This document shows positions 1 through 8,885 of a DNA stretch of 64,000 nucleotides, piece after piece. The first letter of the stretch is position 1; every line of letters begins with the position of its first letter. This stretch comes from Mycolicibacterium neworleansense. GTDB lineage: Bacteria; Actinomycetota; Actinomycetes; Mycobacteriales; Mycobacteriaceae. Position numbers and translations under genes: made by a program. The stretch spans positions 248,001 through 312,000 of the forward strand of contig NZ_CWKH01000001.1 of assembly GCF_001245615.1 (NCBI RefSeq), read 5' to 3'. The notes under the pieces were generated by a model. It ran no database searches, had not been told where the DNA came from, and saw only the letters and a list, made by a program, of their open reading frames with translations.

Positions 1-1178
1 TGTTGGCCGACGGCGATGTCAACCGAGCGGTATCGGCCGCCCTGGCGGTGCTGGTGATCGCCTGCCCGTGCGCCCTGGGGCTGGCCACGCCGACGGCGAT
101 GATGGTGGCCTCGGGCCGGGGAGCCCAGCTGGGCATATTCCTCAAGGGACATCGCGCCCTGGAGGCGATCCGTGCGGTCGATACCGTCGTGTTCGACAAG
201 ACCGGCACCCTGACCACGGGGCAACCTCAGGTCATCACCGTCACCGTGGCCGAGGGATGGACCGAGGATGGGGTCCTCGGGCATGCGGCCGCCGTCGAGT
301 CGGCCTCCGAACATCCGGTGGCGCATGCCATCGTGACGGCTCGCGCCGGTCGCGAGATCGCCGAGGTCCAGGAGTTCCAGGCATTCGCCGGCCACGGTGT
401 GGCCGGCTCGGTGGACGGGGCGGCCGTGGTGGTCGGGCGTCCGGCTTGGGTGACCCGCGACCGGGTGGTATCGGCCAACCTCGCGGCTGCCCGCAAGGCG
501 GGCGAATCCGCCGGTCAGACCGTGGTATTCGTCGCGTGCGGTGACACCGTGTGCGGTGCCATCTGCATCGCCGATGCCGTCAAGGAGTCGGCGGCGGGTG
601 CGGTCGAGCAGCTGCACACCCAGGGCATGAAAACGATGCTGTTGACCGGAGACAACGCCGCGACGGCCGCCGCGATAGGGGCGGCCGTGGGAATCGACGA
701 TGTGGTCGCCGAGGTACTGCCCGAGGACAAGGTCGGCGCGATCGAGAAACTGCGCGAGCAGGGCCGGGTGGTGGCCATGGTCGGCGACGGGATCAACGAT
801 GGTCCCGCGTTGGCCTGTGCTGATCTGGGCCTGGCCATCGGCCGAGGGACCGATGTGGCCATAGGCGCCGCTGACATCATCCTCGTCCGCGACAACCTCG
901 ATTCGGTCCCGCAGGCGCTGGGCCTGGCCAGGGCGACGATGCGGACCATCAGGGTCAACATGATCTGGGCCTTCGGGTACAACGTCGCTGCGATTCCGAT
1001 CGCCGCGGCCGGCCTGCTGAATCCGCTGATCGCGGGCGCGGCGATGGCGGTGTCGTCGTTCCTGGTGGTGTCGAACAGCCTGCGGCTGCGCAATTACGGC
1101 AAGGTCCAAGCGAATTCGTTGCGGGATTCGGACGTTCAACCGCCGGCGCCGGCCGGCGCCGCGCGCATGTCCGGCTGA
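1..1178 (+). CDS. Cu(I)-transporting P1B-type ATPase, C-terminal part (5' cut by window edge)
   Basis: Heavy-metal pump that exports cytosolic copper using ATP. The reading frame is open at the left edge, so the metal-binding N-terminus and first membrane helices are missing. Visible parts in order (counting from the first in-window Met-equivalent at 3): the CPC metal site in [10 protein letters not shown] (residues 21-30), the phosphorylation motif DKTGT (about 65-69), the HP motif in [15 protein letters not shown], and the hinge motif [12 protein letters not shown]. The last two helices carry GYN and [15 protein letters not shown], the YN and M-SS signature of the Cu+ class (P1B-1). The 3' end overlaps the convergent membrane protein gene by 43 bp. 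The neighbouring metallothionein and CopD-CtaG genes agree with copper handling. Which paralogue it is (CtpA, CtpB or CtpV type) cannot be decided from this fragment. Confidence 0.93.
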   Translation, partial: LADGDVNRAVSAALAVLVIACPCALGLATPTAMMVASGRGAQLGIFLKGHRALEAIRAVDTVVFDKTGTLTTGQPQVITVTVAEGWTEDGVLGHAAAVESASEHPVAHAIVTARAGREIAEVQEFQAFAGHGVAGSVDGAAVVVGRPAWVTRDRVVSANLAAARKAGESAGQTVVFVACGDTVCGAICIADAVKESAAGAVEQLHTQGMKTMLLTGDNAATAAAIGAAVGIDDVVAEVLPEDKVGAIEKLREQGRVVAMVGDGINDGPALACADLGLAIGRGTDVAIGAADIILVRDNLDSVPQALGLARATMRTIRVNMIWAFGYNVAAIPIAAAGLLNPLIAGAAMAVSSFLVVSNSLRLRNYGKVQANSLRDSDVQPPAPAGAARMSG

Positions 1179-1627
1179 GACGAGTCCAGCGGGACCAGGC
1201 AGATACCCAACCAGGTCGCGGTCAACGCCGCAGCGCTCAGGGTGCCCACTGCCGCCGGAACCCAGGAGGCGGTGTGGGCGGTGTGATGCCACCAGAATGC
1301 GCCCGCACCGTCAACACTGGCCAGCGCCGACGCGCATGTCGCAAGACAGCACCACCGAAATCGGCGTCGCACCAGAGCGAAAGCCGACACCGAAGCCGCG
1401 AGAGTGAACAGGGCGGTCGCCACCAGCGATATCCAGTGACCGTTGCGCGTTGCGCCGGCGGGTACTTCGCCGGTGGCCTGCAAGACCACGGCTGTCGCCG
1501 CCAAGCCGGTGGCAAGTGCCGCCACGACTCGGGCCCGCGCGGTGCTGATCCACACGTCCTCGAACACCCGGCGCTCGATGGCCCGCAACTCGGATTCGAC
1601 CGTGGCTGCGATATCCCTTGATGTCAC
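1136..1627 (-). CDS. Small four-helix membrane protein of unknown function
   Basis: 163-residue protein I do not recognise. A charged N-terminal segment (about residues 1-30, with [13 protein letters not shown]) precedes four hydrophobic segments at about 32-50, 65-86, 90-112 and 121-146, so an inner-membrane protein with a cytoplasmic N-terminal stretch is likely. The N-terminus vaguely resembles DUF3040-type actinobacterial proteins, but this is only an impression. It starts with GTG at 1627, overlapping the stop codon of the upstream WhiB gene (GTGA, 4 bp), which implies translational coupling. Its 3' end lies inside the end of the convergent copper ATPase gene. Confidence 0.7.
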   Translation of the reverse strand: MTSRDIAATVESELRAIERRVFEDVWISTARARVVAALATGLAATAVVLQATGEVPAGATRNGHWISLVATALFTLAASVSAFALVRRRFRWCCLATCASALASVDGAGAFWWHHTAHTASWVPAAVGTLSAAALTATWLGICLVPLDSSQPDMRAAPAGAGG

Positions 1628-2049
1628 CGAGATACCCCGCTCATCAATGTATTCGACGGTCCGGAGGCGAGCAGCGCATTGCGTTCGCTGGGCGTCAGAC
1701 CACCCCAGATACCGTGCTGTTCGGCAGCGGCGAGTGCATGGTCACGACATGCCGAGAGGACGGGGCAATCTTCGCACAGCTGCTTGGCCCGCTGAATTCT
1801 GCGGGCCCGGGTGGGCCGGTCTTCGCCATCTGCGCCGAAGAACATCGCCTGGTCGAAATTTCGGCACCTGCCGAGCTGCTGCCAGTCCCACAGCTCGACG
1901 CGGGGCACGGGCAACTGGTGTGACTGGTGCATGCGCAGCACATCCTCTACGTCTCGTCGTTCTGCCGATCGGCGACCTGGGGGATCGACGGATGGTGGTG
2001 CGGCGTAGGTCTCGATCGCCTCAGTGATTGGTCGGGAACACGGCGGCAT
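1624..2049 (-). CDS. WhiB-family iron-sulfur transcription factor
   Basis: WhiB proteins bind a [4Fe-4S] cluster through four Cys and act in the cytoplasm as redox- or NO-responsive partners of the sigma factor. Here the four Cys lie in GRCRNFD, KQLCEDCPV and SACRDHA, followed by the family beta-turn GIWGG and a basic C-terminal region. The 141-residue frame begins at ATG 2049 behind a good ribosome site (AAAAGGA, 5 nt before ATG). A shorter start at ATG 1932 would give about 102 residues, closer to the usual WhiB size, so the first 39 residues are uncertain. It is coupled by a 4-bp overlap to the membrane protein downstream and is divergent from the metallothionein-like gene, with only 50 bp between them. 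A role in metal or redox control of this region is inference. Confidence 0.9.
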   Translation of the reverse strand: MPPCSRPITEAIETYAAPPSVDPPGRRSAERRDVEDVLRMHQSHQLPVPRVELWDWQQLGRCRNFDQAMFFGADGEDRPTRARRIQRAKQLCEDCPVLSACRDHALAAAEQHGIWGGLTPSERNALLASGPSNTLMSGVSR

Positions 2050-2086
2050 TAGTTCCTTTTGCGGCCTGACCGGGACCTGCTGGGCG

Positions 2087-2092
2087 TAGCCT
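2087..2092 (+). promoter_or_regulatory. -10 element of a leaderless promoter for the metallothionein-like gene
   Basis: TAGCCT fits the mycobacterial TAnnnT -10 pattern. It ends 7 nt before the ATG at 2100, and no Shine-Dalgarno sequence is present. This spacing puts the transcription start on the ATG, so the message is probably leaderless. Confidence 0.5.
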
Positions 2093-2099
2093 CATATGC

Positions 2100-2210
2100 A
2101 TGACCAGCAATGAAACAGTCGAGTCGGCGAAGTGCGACAACCCGAACTGTAAGTGTGAGAACTGCACCTGCGGGAGCAATTGCACCTGCGGTTCTGGCGC
2201 CGCCGACTAG
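2100..2210 (+). CDS. Metallothionein-like Cys-rich peptide, 36 residues
   Basis: Short gene easily missed by length cut-offs. It reads ATG at 2100 to TAG at 2208-2210 and gives 36 residues with seven Cys spaced C-x4-C-x-C-x2-C-x-C-x3-C-x-C (core CKCENCTCGSNCTC). The spacing is typical of bacterial metallothioneins, which chelate Cu(I) or Zn(II) in the cytosol through thiolates. Codon choice is normal for the genome and no disruption is seen. It lies between a WhiB gene and a CopD-CtaG gene, close to a Cu(I) ATPase, which supports copper buffering. It does not look like a direct copy of M. tuberculosis MymT as I remember that sequence, so it may be a separate subtype. Metal identity is inferred. 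Confidence 0.8.
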   Translation: MTSNETVESAKCDNPNCKCENCTCGSNCTCGSGAAD

Positions 2211-2309
2211 TTGTGATGTCCAGGGGCGCTGTCCTGTTGGGTATCGGTCAGCCTGTGTGACAGGTGCAGGCTTCCGGCCCGGACGATTCGGTTCAGCTTG
2301 GGGCGCGGC

Positions 2310-4265
2310 TCAGCGACGGTTACGGGAAAGTTCGTGCAGCATCGCGTTGTACGCATCGAGCTCGTCGTCGTACCCGCGATCGCTGTGGCGATCCTCACGT
2401 GCTCCCGCCCGGCGATCCTGACGCGCCCACTGGGCCACCAGGGCGATCACCACGATGAGCACCGGCAGCTCGCTCGAACCCCACGCGATGGCGCCGCCGA
2501 GGTGTTGGTCATCCGAAATGCTCTGCAACCAAGGCAGATTGACAGACCGGTAGAAACTCTCACCGAGCGATGACGTCATCGTCATGGTGGCGATGCCGAA
2601 GAAGGCGTGGAACGGCATCACGGCGAAAAGAAGCCCGAGCCGCCCGAGGAAGGGGAGTCGTCTCGGTCCGGGGTCGATCCCGATGATTCCCCAGTAATAC
2701 AGGTAGCCGGTCAGCAGGAAGTGCACGCTCATGAACTCGTGGCCCCAGTGATACCGGATCAAGGTGTCGAACAACGGGGTGAAATAGACGAGGTACAGCG
2801 ACCCGACGAACAATATGAAAGCCGTCACCGGATGCGACAGGAACCGCGTCACCGGCGCATGCACGAACCACACCAACCATTCACGTGGCCCCGGCGTTCC
2901 GCCTTTCGCCGCGGCGGGCAGGACTCGTAGCGCGAGCGTGACGGGGGCCCCGAGCACCAGTAGTACGGGGACGAACATGTTCAGCGCCATGTGCTCACCC
3001 ATGTGCACGCTGAACATCGCCGATCCGTAGGCACGCACTCCGGAGCTCGTGGTGATCAGCAGTGCTGCACAACCCAGGCACCAGGCAACAGTGCGTCCCA
3101 CCGGCCACTGGTCACCGCGTCGCCGCAGCCGTGTCACCGCGATGAGATAACCCACCGCAAGGGCGATGGCTGTCGTCCCGATCAGCGGATCGAACCTCCA
3201 CTCCGTGACGAGGCTGACCGGGCTCGGGGGTGAGTCGAGCTGGTAGCCCAAAAATATGTCCCACGTTGAGAACTCGTGAACGGTGAACCGGGGCGGTACG
3301 CCGCTCGCGGCGAGCGTCAGCGCAGCGGTGACGACGATCATCGCGCCCGCAGACACGGCGTCGACCCACCGCGACGGGGCACGACGCGTCAGAAGAAGCG
3401 CCCCGTCGCCGACCCACACCAGTACCAGCAGCACACCGGCGACGGCCACGGCCCGCCCGTAGGCAGATCCCAGGATCGGTAGTCCGCCCAGCATCAGCGT
3501 GGCCAGCACGGCACCGTAGATGATGGCGACCGCTCCGCACGTCAGCTGCAGCATCTGGACCCGGCGCCGGAACGCGACGTCTCGCAATACGGCGGAAGTG
3601 ATTTTCGTTCCGGCCAGGACCGCGACCGCCACTGAGAAGACGATCACGGCACTGGTGGCGATGTCATGATCCGGGCCCTGTCCGGCATTGCCCGTCACGG
3701 CTACCGCGACCACCCCGATCAACGCCGGCAGCAGTGCCACGCAATGACCCATCCAGTGGAGGGTGAACCGCACGCCGACCGCCAACACCAGCGCGCATAT
3801 CGCTGTCACGCACCAGCCGCGCGCGACCTCTGATGCCGCGATGGTGCTGCCGAGGCCGGGTCCGGCGACCAGCCGGCCGATGGGAATTCCCGCGTCGGCG
3901 GACGCCGAGACGACGACCATCGCGGAGGCGCAACAGGCCCAGACGATGGCGATGCGTTCGACGAGCAGATGCGCCGCGAAGGACACCGTGTCGATTCGCC
4001 CGTCCTCGCGAGGTGTCGCGGTCGTCACGATCCAGACGAGCGCTCCGAGGCACAGCGCGCCCGCCAGGGTGCCCGCCCAGTGCCCGAACAACCGGGCTGC
4101 GCTGGTGGCCGGTCCCGGGTCGGCGATCCCTGCCGCGGCCAGCCGTTGTGCGCCCAGGTGCACGGCGCTCACGGACAACACCGCAGTGCACCCTGTGACG
4201 ATGCCGAGCAGTGTCAGGCGTTCCCGCCACACCCCGGCCGCAGTGGACATGCGCACACGCGCCAT
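2310..4265 (-). CDS. CopD-CtaG fusion membrane protein (copper transport / cytochrome oxidase assembly)
   Basis: 651-residue polytopic membrane protein from ATG 4265 (GGAAGG upstream). A longer frame opens at 4313, but a -10 element overlaps that region. The N-terminal half is CopD-like, a copper-import membrane domain. The C-terminal half, from about residue 370, is the caa3-type CtaG domain, recognisable by MFSVHMGEHMALNMFVPVLL, LVLGAPVTLALRVLP and the ending DDQHLGGAIAWGSSELP. His and Met residues in membrane segments are potential copper ligands. It probably moves or stores copper for cytochrome oxidase maturation in the cell membrane. A second fusion with the same architecture lies at 35069-37093. 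Divergent from the DUF5134 gene, with a 19-bp palindrome between them. Confidence 0.9.
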   Translation of the reverse strand: MARVRMSTAAGVWRERLTLLGIVTGCTAVLSVSAVHLGAQRLAAAGIADPGPATSAARLFGHWAGTLAGALCLGALVWIVTTATPREDGRIDTVSFAAHLLVERIAIVWACCASAMVVVSASADAGIPIGRLVAGPGLGSTIAASEVARGWCVTAICALVLAVGVRFTLHWMGHCVALLPALIGVVAVAVTGNAGQGPDHDIATSAVIVFSVAVAVLAGTKITSAVLRDVAFRRRVQMLQLTCGAVAIIYGAVLATLMLGGLPILGSAYGRAVAVAGVLLVLVWVGDGALLLTRRAPSRWVDAVSAGAMIVVTAALTLAASGVPPRFTVHEFSTWDIFLGYQLDSPPSPVSLVTEWRFDPLIGTTAIALAVGYLIAVTRLRRRGDQWPVGRTVAWCLGCAALLITTSSGVRAYGSAMFSVHMGEHMALNMFVPVLLVLGAPVTLALRVLPAAAKGGTPGPREWLVWFVHAPVTRFLSHPVTAFILFVGSLYLVYFTPLFDTLIRYHWGHEFMSVHFLLTGYLYYWGIIGIDPGPRRLPFLGRLGLLFAVMPFHAFFGIATMTMTSSLGESFYRSVNLPWLQSISDDQHLGGAIAWGSSELPVLIVVIALVAQWARQDRRAGAREDRHSDRGYDDELDAYNAMLHELSRNRR

Positions 4266-4316
4266 AGTCGAACCGGCCTTCCGCCGCGCAAACGAGTCAA
4301 ACGTCGCGGCCATGCG

Positions 4317-4322
4317 ATTCTA
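4317..4322 (-). promoter_or_regulatory. -10 element for the CopD-CtaG gene
   Basis: On the minus strand this reads TAGAAT, a strong match to TAnnnT. It overlaps the edge of the palindrome at 4320-4338 and lies about 50 nt before the preferred ATG at 4265, leaving a leader that carries the GGAAGG ribosome site. Confidence 0.45.
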
Positions 4323-4338
4323 CGACAATGCGTCGTAG
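4320..4338. promoter_or_regulatory. Palindromic operator candidate, CTACGAC-N5-GTCGTAG
   Basis: Perfect 7-bp arms separated by AATGC. It sits between the divergent CopD-CtaG and DUF5134 genes and overlaps the TAGAAT -10 of the former, so a bound protein would block that promoter. TAC/GTA outer half-sites recall BlaI/CopY-type repressors, but no such gene is present in the window. The identity of the binding protein is open. Confidence 0.55.
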
Positions 4339-4426
4339 TGCTGATGGGCGCGGGAACTTCGGCGCCCGCATCCGCGACCAACAACGGGGGACGACCGTCC
4401 CCACACACGTGTAGACAGGACCCGGA

Positions 4427-5065
4427 ATGATCGCCGATCTTGCGCTCCGCTGGGCGGTAACGGTGTTGTTCGCCTTCAGCGCGCTTGAGTGCACCTTCGC
4501 GTTGATGGGTTCTCGCGGCCGCCCGGGCACTGCGGTGAGTCAGCTGCTCCATTTGGCGATGGCCATCGCGATGATGGTGATGGCCTGGCCGCGTGGGGCC
4601 GAGCTGCCCACGCTGGGCCCGATGTACTTCTTCCTGGGCGCCGCTGCCTGGTTCCTGGCCGGATTGCTGAGGTCCGGGACGACCCAGGGGCGGGTGGCCG
4701 ACGGCTATCACGCCGCGATGATGCTGGCGATGGCCTGGATGTATGCCGTGATGAACGGCAATGTGCTTGGGCACCAAGCAGAAACGGCCGCCGCGGGTAG
4801 CCACGGCGCGCACGCGATGCACATGACGGGGCACCATGGCGGCGGTGCGGCGATGGCGATGGAACAGGTCTCGGTGCAGCCGCCCTGGATCCCTGCCATC
4901 AACTGGCTGTTGACCATCGGCTTCGTGATCGCCGCCACGTTGTGGCTGTACCGCTACTTCGCGGCACGTCACGGGGCCGAAACGCCGCCGTTCTCGCACT
5001 TCGGCACACTGTGCCGGGCAATGATGGCCGCCGGGATGGCGATCATGTTCGGCGTGATGCTGTAG
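4427..5065 (+). CDS. DUF5134 family His/Met-rich membrane protein
   Basis: 212-residue integral membrane protein with about five to six hydrophobic segments. Between the third and fourth lies a soluble loop (about residues 115-150) rich in His and Met (HGAHAMHMTGHHGGG), a plausible copper-binding stretch on the outer face. It matches the actinobacterial DUF5134 family, often found beside copper genes. AGGA precedes the ATG. It is divergent from the CopD-CtaG fusion and convergent, with a 4-bp gap, with the zf-HC2 gene. Function is unproven, but composition and neighbours point to metal handling at the membrane. Confidence 0.8.
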   Translation: MIADLALRWAVTVLFAFSALECTFALMGSRGRPGTAVSQLLHLAMAIAMMVMAWPRGAELPTLGPMYFFLGAAAWFLAGLLRSGTTQGRVADGYHAAMMLAMAWMYAVMNGNVLGHQAETAAAGSHGAHAMHMTGHHGGGAAMAMEQVSVQPPWIPAINWLLTIGFVIAATLWLYRYFAARHGAETPPFSHFGTLCRAMMAAGMAIMFGVML

Positions 5066-5069
5066 CCGC

Positions 5070-5795
5070 TCAGGCGGCCGGGTCGTCGGCGGCGCGGAGG
5101 TGACGCCGGGGCGGTGTGGCTGGGCGCGATTCGTCATCGTCACCACGTGCCCGGGGTGATGGGTCATGCGAATGCTCGGCGCGCGACGCCAAGATCGACA
5201 CGATCGCTGCCAACGCCACCGGCACATGACTCAGCACCCGGACCGGAGTCACCAGCCCCGCCAGCGCGTCTGACACCACGTAATACGCGAGGAATCCGCA
5301 GTAGATCGCCAGCACGCAGGCGAGACCGGGCGCGATCCGACGGCGGAAGGCCATCGCCACTGTCGCGATTCCCAGTGCCGCCGACCACGCCGTGGACTCA
5401 TTGAGCAGGTGGGCTCCGCTGGCCGACCCGTGATGTGCGGCGACCATACCGAAATTCATGCCGACCGCCTGCGCGACCGCCAAACTCACCTGGGCGATCC
5501 CGATGACGACGATCGCGGTGGTCAGCAGATGCCGGCTCAGCCGGTTCCAGAGGCCGCCCAGCGCACCGGGCTTCTGGTTCGGGCGTCCACTCACCGCGCC
5601 GATCAATCCGTTGTTGGCCAGGTCGCGCAATTGCAGCCCCAGCGCTTCGGCCCGGTCGTACCAGTCGGCACACTCCGGGCAGTCACGTAGATGCTCGTCG
5701 ACGCGCGCAGAGGGGACCGGCTCACGCTCCCCATCGAGGCGCGCCGAAAGCGCCTCTCGTGCCACCACGCAGTCCACCGGGCCATTCTCCCGCAT
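5070..5795 (-). CDS. zf-HC2 (anti-sigma-type zinc finger) membrane protein
   Basis: 241 residues from ATG 5795 (the frame extends to 5834). The N-terminal 60 residues hold a putative zinc-finger fold of the anti-sigma-factor type: CVVAREALSARLDGE, then HLRDCPEC, i.e. the C...H-x3-C-x2-C pattern. After a linker there are four hydrophobic segments (about residues 90-215) and a charged Arg/Asp-rich tail. Such proteins hold sigma factors at the membrane or act as redox sensors, but no sigma-factor gene is adjacent. The gene converges with the DUF5134 gene and its upstream end faces prpR. Function beyond family level is unknown. Confidence 0.75.
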   Translation of the reverse strand: MRENGPVDCVVAREALSARLDGEREPVPSARVDEHLRDCPECADWYDRAEALGLQLRDLANNGLIGAVSGRPNQKPGALGGLWNRLSRHLLTTAIVVIGIAQVSLAVAQAVGMNFGMVAAHHGSASGAHLLNESTAWSAALGIATVAMAFRRRIAPGLACVLAIYCGFLAYYVVSDALAGLVTPVRVLSHVPVALAAIVSILASRAEHSHDPSPRARGDDDESRPATPPRRHLRAADDPAA

Positions 5796-5852
5796 TGGTC
5801 TCGGTGATTGCACATCTGCTCGGCCCACAACCACGAACGCCGACAGCGCCGG

Positions 5853-7259
5853 TCACACCGTCGGCGAGTACGGCAGATTGCTGCTGGTCTGCGGGTCGAC
5901 ATGCACCGGCCTGCCCACATAGGGAAAGGCCCGTTGCGGGCAGGCCGGACGGTCGCAGATCCGGCAGCCCGCTCCGATGGGCACCGTGGCTTCGGGATCG
6001 CTCAGATCGATGCCCACCGAATAGACGAGCTTGTCGGCATGGCTCAGATCGCAGCCGAGCCCGATGGCGAAACTCTTGGGCGTACCCCGGTACCGGCTCG
6101 GTGCTGATGCCGACGTTCTTGCGATCCAGAAATAGCTCCGGCCGTCAGGCATCTGAGCGACCTGGGTCAAGAACTCGCCTGGACGGGAGAACGCTTGGTG
6201 CACTACCCACAGCGGACAGTTGCCGCCCACCCGGGAAAAGTGAAAAGCAGTGGCGGACTGGCGTTTCGATATGTTTCCCGCGCTGTCGGTACGGACGAAG
6301 ATGAACGGGACCCCACGCGCATCCGGCCGCTGCAGGGTCGACAGGCGATGGCAGATGGTCTCGAATCCCACCTCGAAGCGGCGGGCGAGCTGATCGATGT
6401 CGTACCGCAACTCCTCGGCGGCGGACAGGAACATGCGGTAGGGCAGCAATAGGGCGCCGGCGAAATAGTTGGCAAGCCCGATCCGCGCGACGTCCTTTGC
6501 CTCCGAGCTCAATTGGTCATCGGTGGCGACGATGGAGTTGATCAGTTCAGAGTGCAGCAACAAGGCGATCTGGGTGGCCAGCTGGAATGCGCGTTGGCCG
6601 GGCAGTAACCACCGGGCCACATGCAGCGTCCCGGCCTCGGGCTGGTACCGGCGTTTCACGCTGGAGCCCAGGACATCTCCGTTGTCCACGATCACCGAGA
6701 CGCCGAACTCGGTGGACAGCAGATCGGCCAATTGCCGGTCGAGCCCGCCGACCTGGAGGCGGTGCCGGGCAAAGAGATCCTCGGCGGCGCGGTCGAGGAC
6801 GTCGATGTAATTGCGCCGGTCGTAGAAGAAGTCACGCACCTCTTCGAACGGCATCGGCTGCTGGGTACCGGCTTGCGCATCCAGGTTGGTCCGGCCGTGG
6901 ACCGCCTCCAGTTCGGCGGTGGCGTCGTGCAGGCGGCGATGCATGCTCACCATGGCCTGGCCGACCTCGGGCATGCGCGCCACGAGCTCCTCGATCTGGG
7001 CGGTCGTGGCGCCGTCGGCGAGGACTTCGCGCAGGTCAGACACCAACCGCGCGTCGGCGTCGGGGGCGAAGTACTGGGTCGGTAGGTCGAAGCGATCGGA
7101 CAGCGCCAACAACACGGGGACCGTGATCGGCCGCTGGTCGTTCTCGAGTTGGTTGACGTAGCTCGTCGACAGTCCCAGCGCGCGCGCCAGCGCGACCTGT
7201 GTAAGGCCTCTCTCGTCGCGTAGCCGTCGCAGACGGGCGCCGGCGAATGTCTTGGTCAC
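5853..7259 (-). CDS. prpR: PrpR/RamB-type regulator of propionate metabolism
   Basis: 468 residues. An XRE helix-turn-helix (residues about 8-62: LRRLRDERGLTQVALARALG, then STSYVNQLENDQRPI) is followed by an IrrE/ImmA-like (DUF955) region and a C-terminal domain with a Cys cluster (AGCRICDRPACPQRAFP) that can hold an iron-sulfur cluster in PrpR homologues. The family senses short-chain acyl-CoAs and activates the methylcitrate or glyoxylate genes. Placement divergent from prpD, with a TTTGCAAA palindrome between, fixes the assignment to PrpR rather than a generic RamB. Start is GTG 7259. A TAGCCT -10 about 10 nt upstream suggests a leaderless or nearly leaderless message. Confidence 0.9.
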   Translation of the reverse strand: MTKTFAGARLRRLRDERGLTQVALARALGLSTSYVNQLENDQRPITVPVLLALSDRFDLPTQYFAPDADARLVSDLREVLADGATTAQIEELVARMPEVGQAMVSMHRRLHDATAELEAVHGRTNLDAQAGTQQPMPFEEVRDFFYDRRNYIDVLDRAAEDLFARHRLQVGGLDRQLADLLSTEFGVSVIVDNGDVLGSSVKRRYQPEAGTLHVARWLLPGQRAFQLATQIALLLHSELINSIVATDDQLSSEAKDVARIGLANYFAGALLLPYRMFLSAAEELRYDIDQLARRFEVGFETICHRLSTLQRPDARGVPFIFVRTDSAGNISKRQSATAFHFSRVGGNCPLWVVHQAFSRPGEFLTQVAQMPDGRSYFWIARTSASAPSRYRGTPKSFAIGLGCDLSHADKLVYSVGIDLSDPEATVPIGAGCRICDRPACPQRAFPYVGRPVHVDPQTSSNLPYSPTV

Positions 7260-7294
7260 CGGTGACGAGGCTACCCCGATCTGGTTTCACAACA

Positions 7295-7302
7295 TTTGCA
7301 AA
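7295..7302. promoter_or_regulatory. PrpR/RamB-type binding site TTTGCAAA
   Basis: Eight-base perfect palindrome in the 120-bp prpR-prpD divergent region. It matches the core site known for actinobacterial RamB/PrpR proteins. Its place upstream of both promoters fits activation of prpDBC and autoregulation. Confidence 0.7.
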
Positions 7303-7366
7303 AGCGGCCGCCAAAGGACACAAAAATACGCATTTACAGGTGGTTTCCCTGGTGACCGCGTCTGCG

Positions 7367-7372
7367 TACCGT
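7367..7372 (+). promoter_or_regulatory. -10 element of a leaderless prpD promoter
   Basis: TACCGT (TAnnnT) ends 7 nt before ATG 7380, placing the transcription start on the A of the start codon. This favours ATG 7380 over the upstream in-frame GTG at 7371. Confidence 0.5.
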
Positions 7373-7379
7373 GCGGAAC

Positions 7380-8885
7380 ATGCTTGAACATGACGTCAGA
7401 ACCCGGCGCAGTGCCGAAGACTTCCCGCGCAGTGAACACCTGGCTTGGAAGATCGCCGAGATCGCCGCCGACCCGGTGGCCGTGCTGCCCGAGACCGAGG
7501 CGATGGTGATCAACCGCATCATCGACAACGCCGCGGTGTCGGCCGCGTCGGTGATCCGCCGGCCCGTGACGGTGGCCCGGGCCCAGGCACTGGCCCACCA
7601 GGCACCGCGCGGTGCCACCGTGTTCGGCGTCGACGGCACGGTTTCGCCCGAATGGGCGGCCTGGGCCAACGGCGTCGCGGTTCGCGAACTGGACTTCCAC
7701 GACACGTTCCTGGCCGCCGAGTACTCCCATCCGGGTGACAACATCCCCGCGCTCGTCGCCGTGGCACAGCAACTCGGCGTGAACGGCGCTGATCTGATCC
7801 GCGGCATCGCCACCGCCTACGAGGTGCAGGTCGATCTGGTCAAGGGAATCTGCCTGCACAAGCACAAGATCGACCATGTCGCCCACCTCGGGCCGTCGGT
7901 TGCCGCCGGCCTGGGCGCCATGCTGCGGCTGGATCCCGAAACCATCTACGCGGCAATCGGTCAGTCGTTGCACCTGACCACCGCAACCCGCCAGTCGCGC
8001 AAGGGACTGATCTCCAGCTGGAAGGCCTACGCGCCGGCATGGGCAGGAAAGGTGGCCATCGAGGCCGTGGACCGCGCGATGCGCGGCGAAGGGTCGCCCG
8101 CGCCCATCTGGGAGGGTGAGGACGGTGTGATCGCCTGGATGCTCGCAGGTCCCGAGCACACCTACCAGGTTCCGCTGCCCGCCCCGGGCGAACCCAAACG
8201 CGCCATCCTGGACACGTACACCAAGGAGCACTCGGCGGAGTACCAGAGCCAGGCGCCGATCGACCTGGCCCGCCGCATGCGCGAGCGTATCGGCGACCTG
8301 GATCAGATCGCCACGATCGTGCTGCACACCAGCAACCACACGCATGTGGTGATCGGTACCGGATCCAACGATCCGCAGAAATTCGATCCGGACGCGTCCC
8401 GCGAGACCCTGGACCACTCGGTGATGTACATCTTCGCCGTCGCGTTGCAGGACGGCACCTGGCACCACGAGCGGTCTTACGCCCCCGAGCGGGCTCACCG
8501 TCCCGACACCATCGAACTGTGGCGCAAGATCTCCACCGTGGAGGATCCGGAGTGGACCCGGCGCTACCACTCGAACGACCCGACCGAGAAGGCGTTCGGT
8601 GCCAAGGCAATCATCACCCTCAAGAGCGGTGAGACGATCGTGGACGAACTCGCGGTCGCCGATGCGCATCCGCTCGGAGCCCGTCCCTTCGAACGCGAAC
8701 AGTACGTCGCGAAGTTCGCCGAACTGGCCGAGGGCGTCGTCGAAGCCGAAGAGCAGCAACGGTTCCTGTGCGCGGTCCAGAACGTTTCGGCGGCCAAGTC
8801 CGGTGGGCTCGGTGCGCTCAACGTCCGGGTCGATCCGCGGGTGTTGGACAAGGCGCCGACGATCCCCTCGGGGATATTTCGATGA
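7380..8885 (+). CDS. prpD: 2-methylcitrate dehydratase
   Basis: 501 residues, MmgE/PrpD family. It dehydrates 2-methylcitrate to 2-methyl-cis-aconitate in the cytosolic methylcitrate cycle, which detoxifies propionyl-CoA from odd-chain fatty acids, cholesterol and branched amino acids. Family features are [20 protein letters not shown] near residue 110, the helical core, and the second half with [23 protein letters not shown] 7380 is preferred because of the leaderless promoter just upstream. It overlaps prpB by ATGA, so the three prp genes are translationally coupled. Divergent from prpR. Confidence 0.95.
   Translation: MLEHDVRTRRSAEDFPRSEHLAWKIAEIAADPVAVLPETEAMVINRIIDNAAVSAASVIRRPVTVARAQALAHQAPRGATVFGVDGTVSPEWAAWANGVAVRELDFHDTFLAAEYSHPGDNIPALVAVAQQLGVNGADLIRGIATAYEVQVDLVKGICLHKHKIDHVAHLGPSVAAGLGAMLRLDPETIYAAIGQSLHLTTATRQSRKGLISSWKAYAPAWAGKVAIEAVDRAMRGEGSPAPIWEGEDGVIAWMLAGPEHTYQVPLPAPGEPKRAILDTYTKEHSAEYQSQAPIDLARRMRERIGDLDQIATIVLHTSNHTHVVIGTGSNDPQKFDPDASRETLDHSVMYIFAVALQDGTWHHERSYAPERAHRPDTIELWRKISTVEDPEWTRRYHSNDPTEKAFGAKAIITLKSGETIVDELAVADAHPLGARPFEREQYVAKFAELAEGVVEAEEQQRFLCAVQNVSAAKSGGLGALNVRVDPRVLDKAPTIPSGIFR

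Noticed and set aside
2253..2275. Small hairpin CCTGT-GTG-ACAGG between the metallothionein and CopD-CtaG genes
   Set aside because: Only a 5-bp stem, too weak to call as terminator although its position between convergent genes is suitable.
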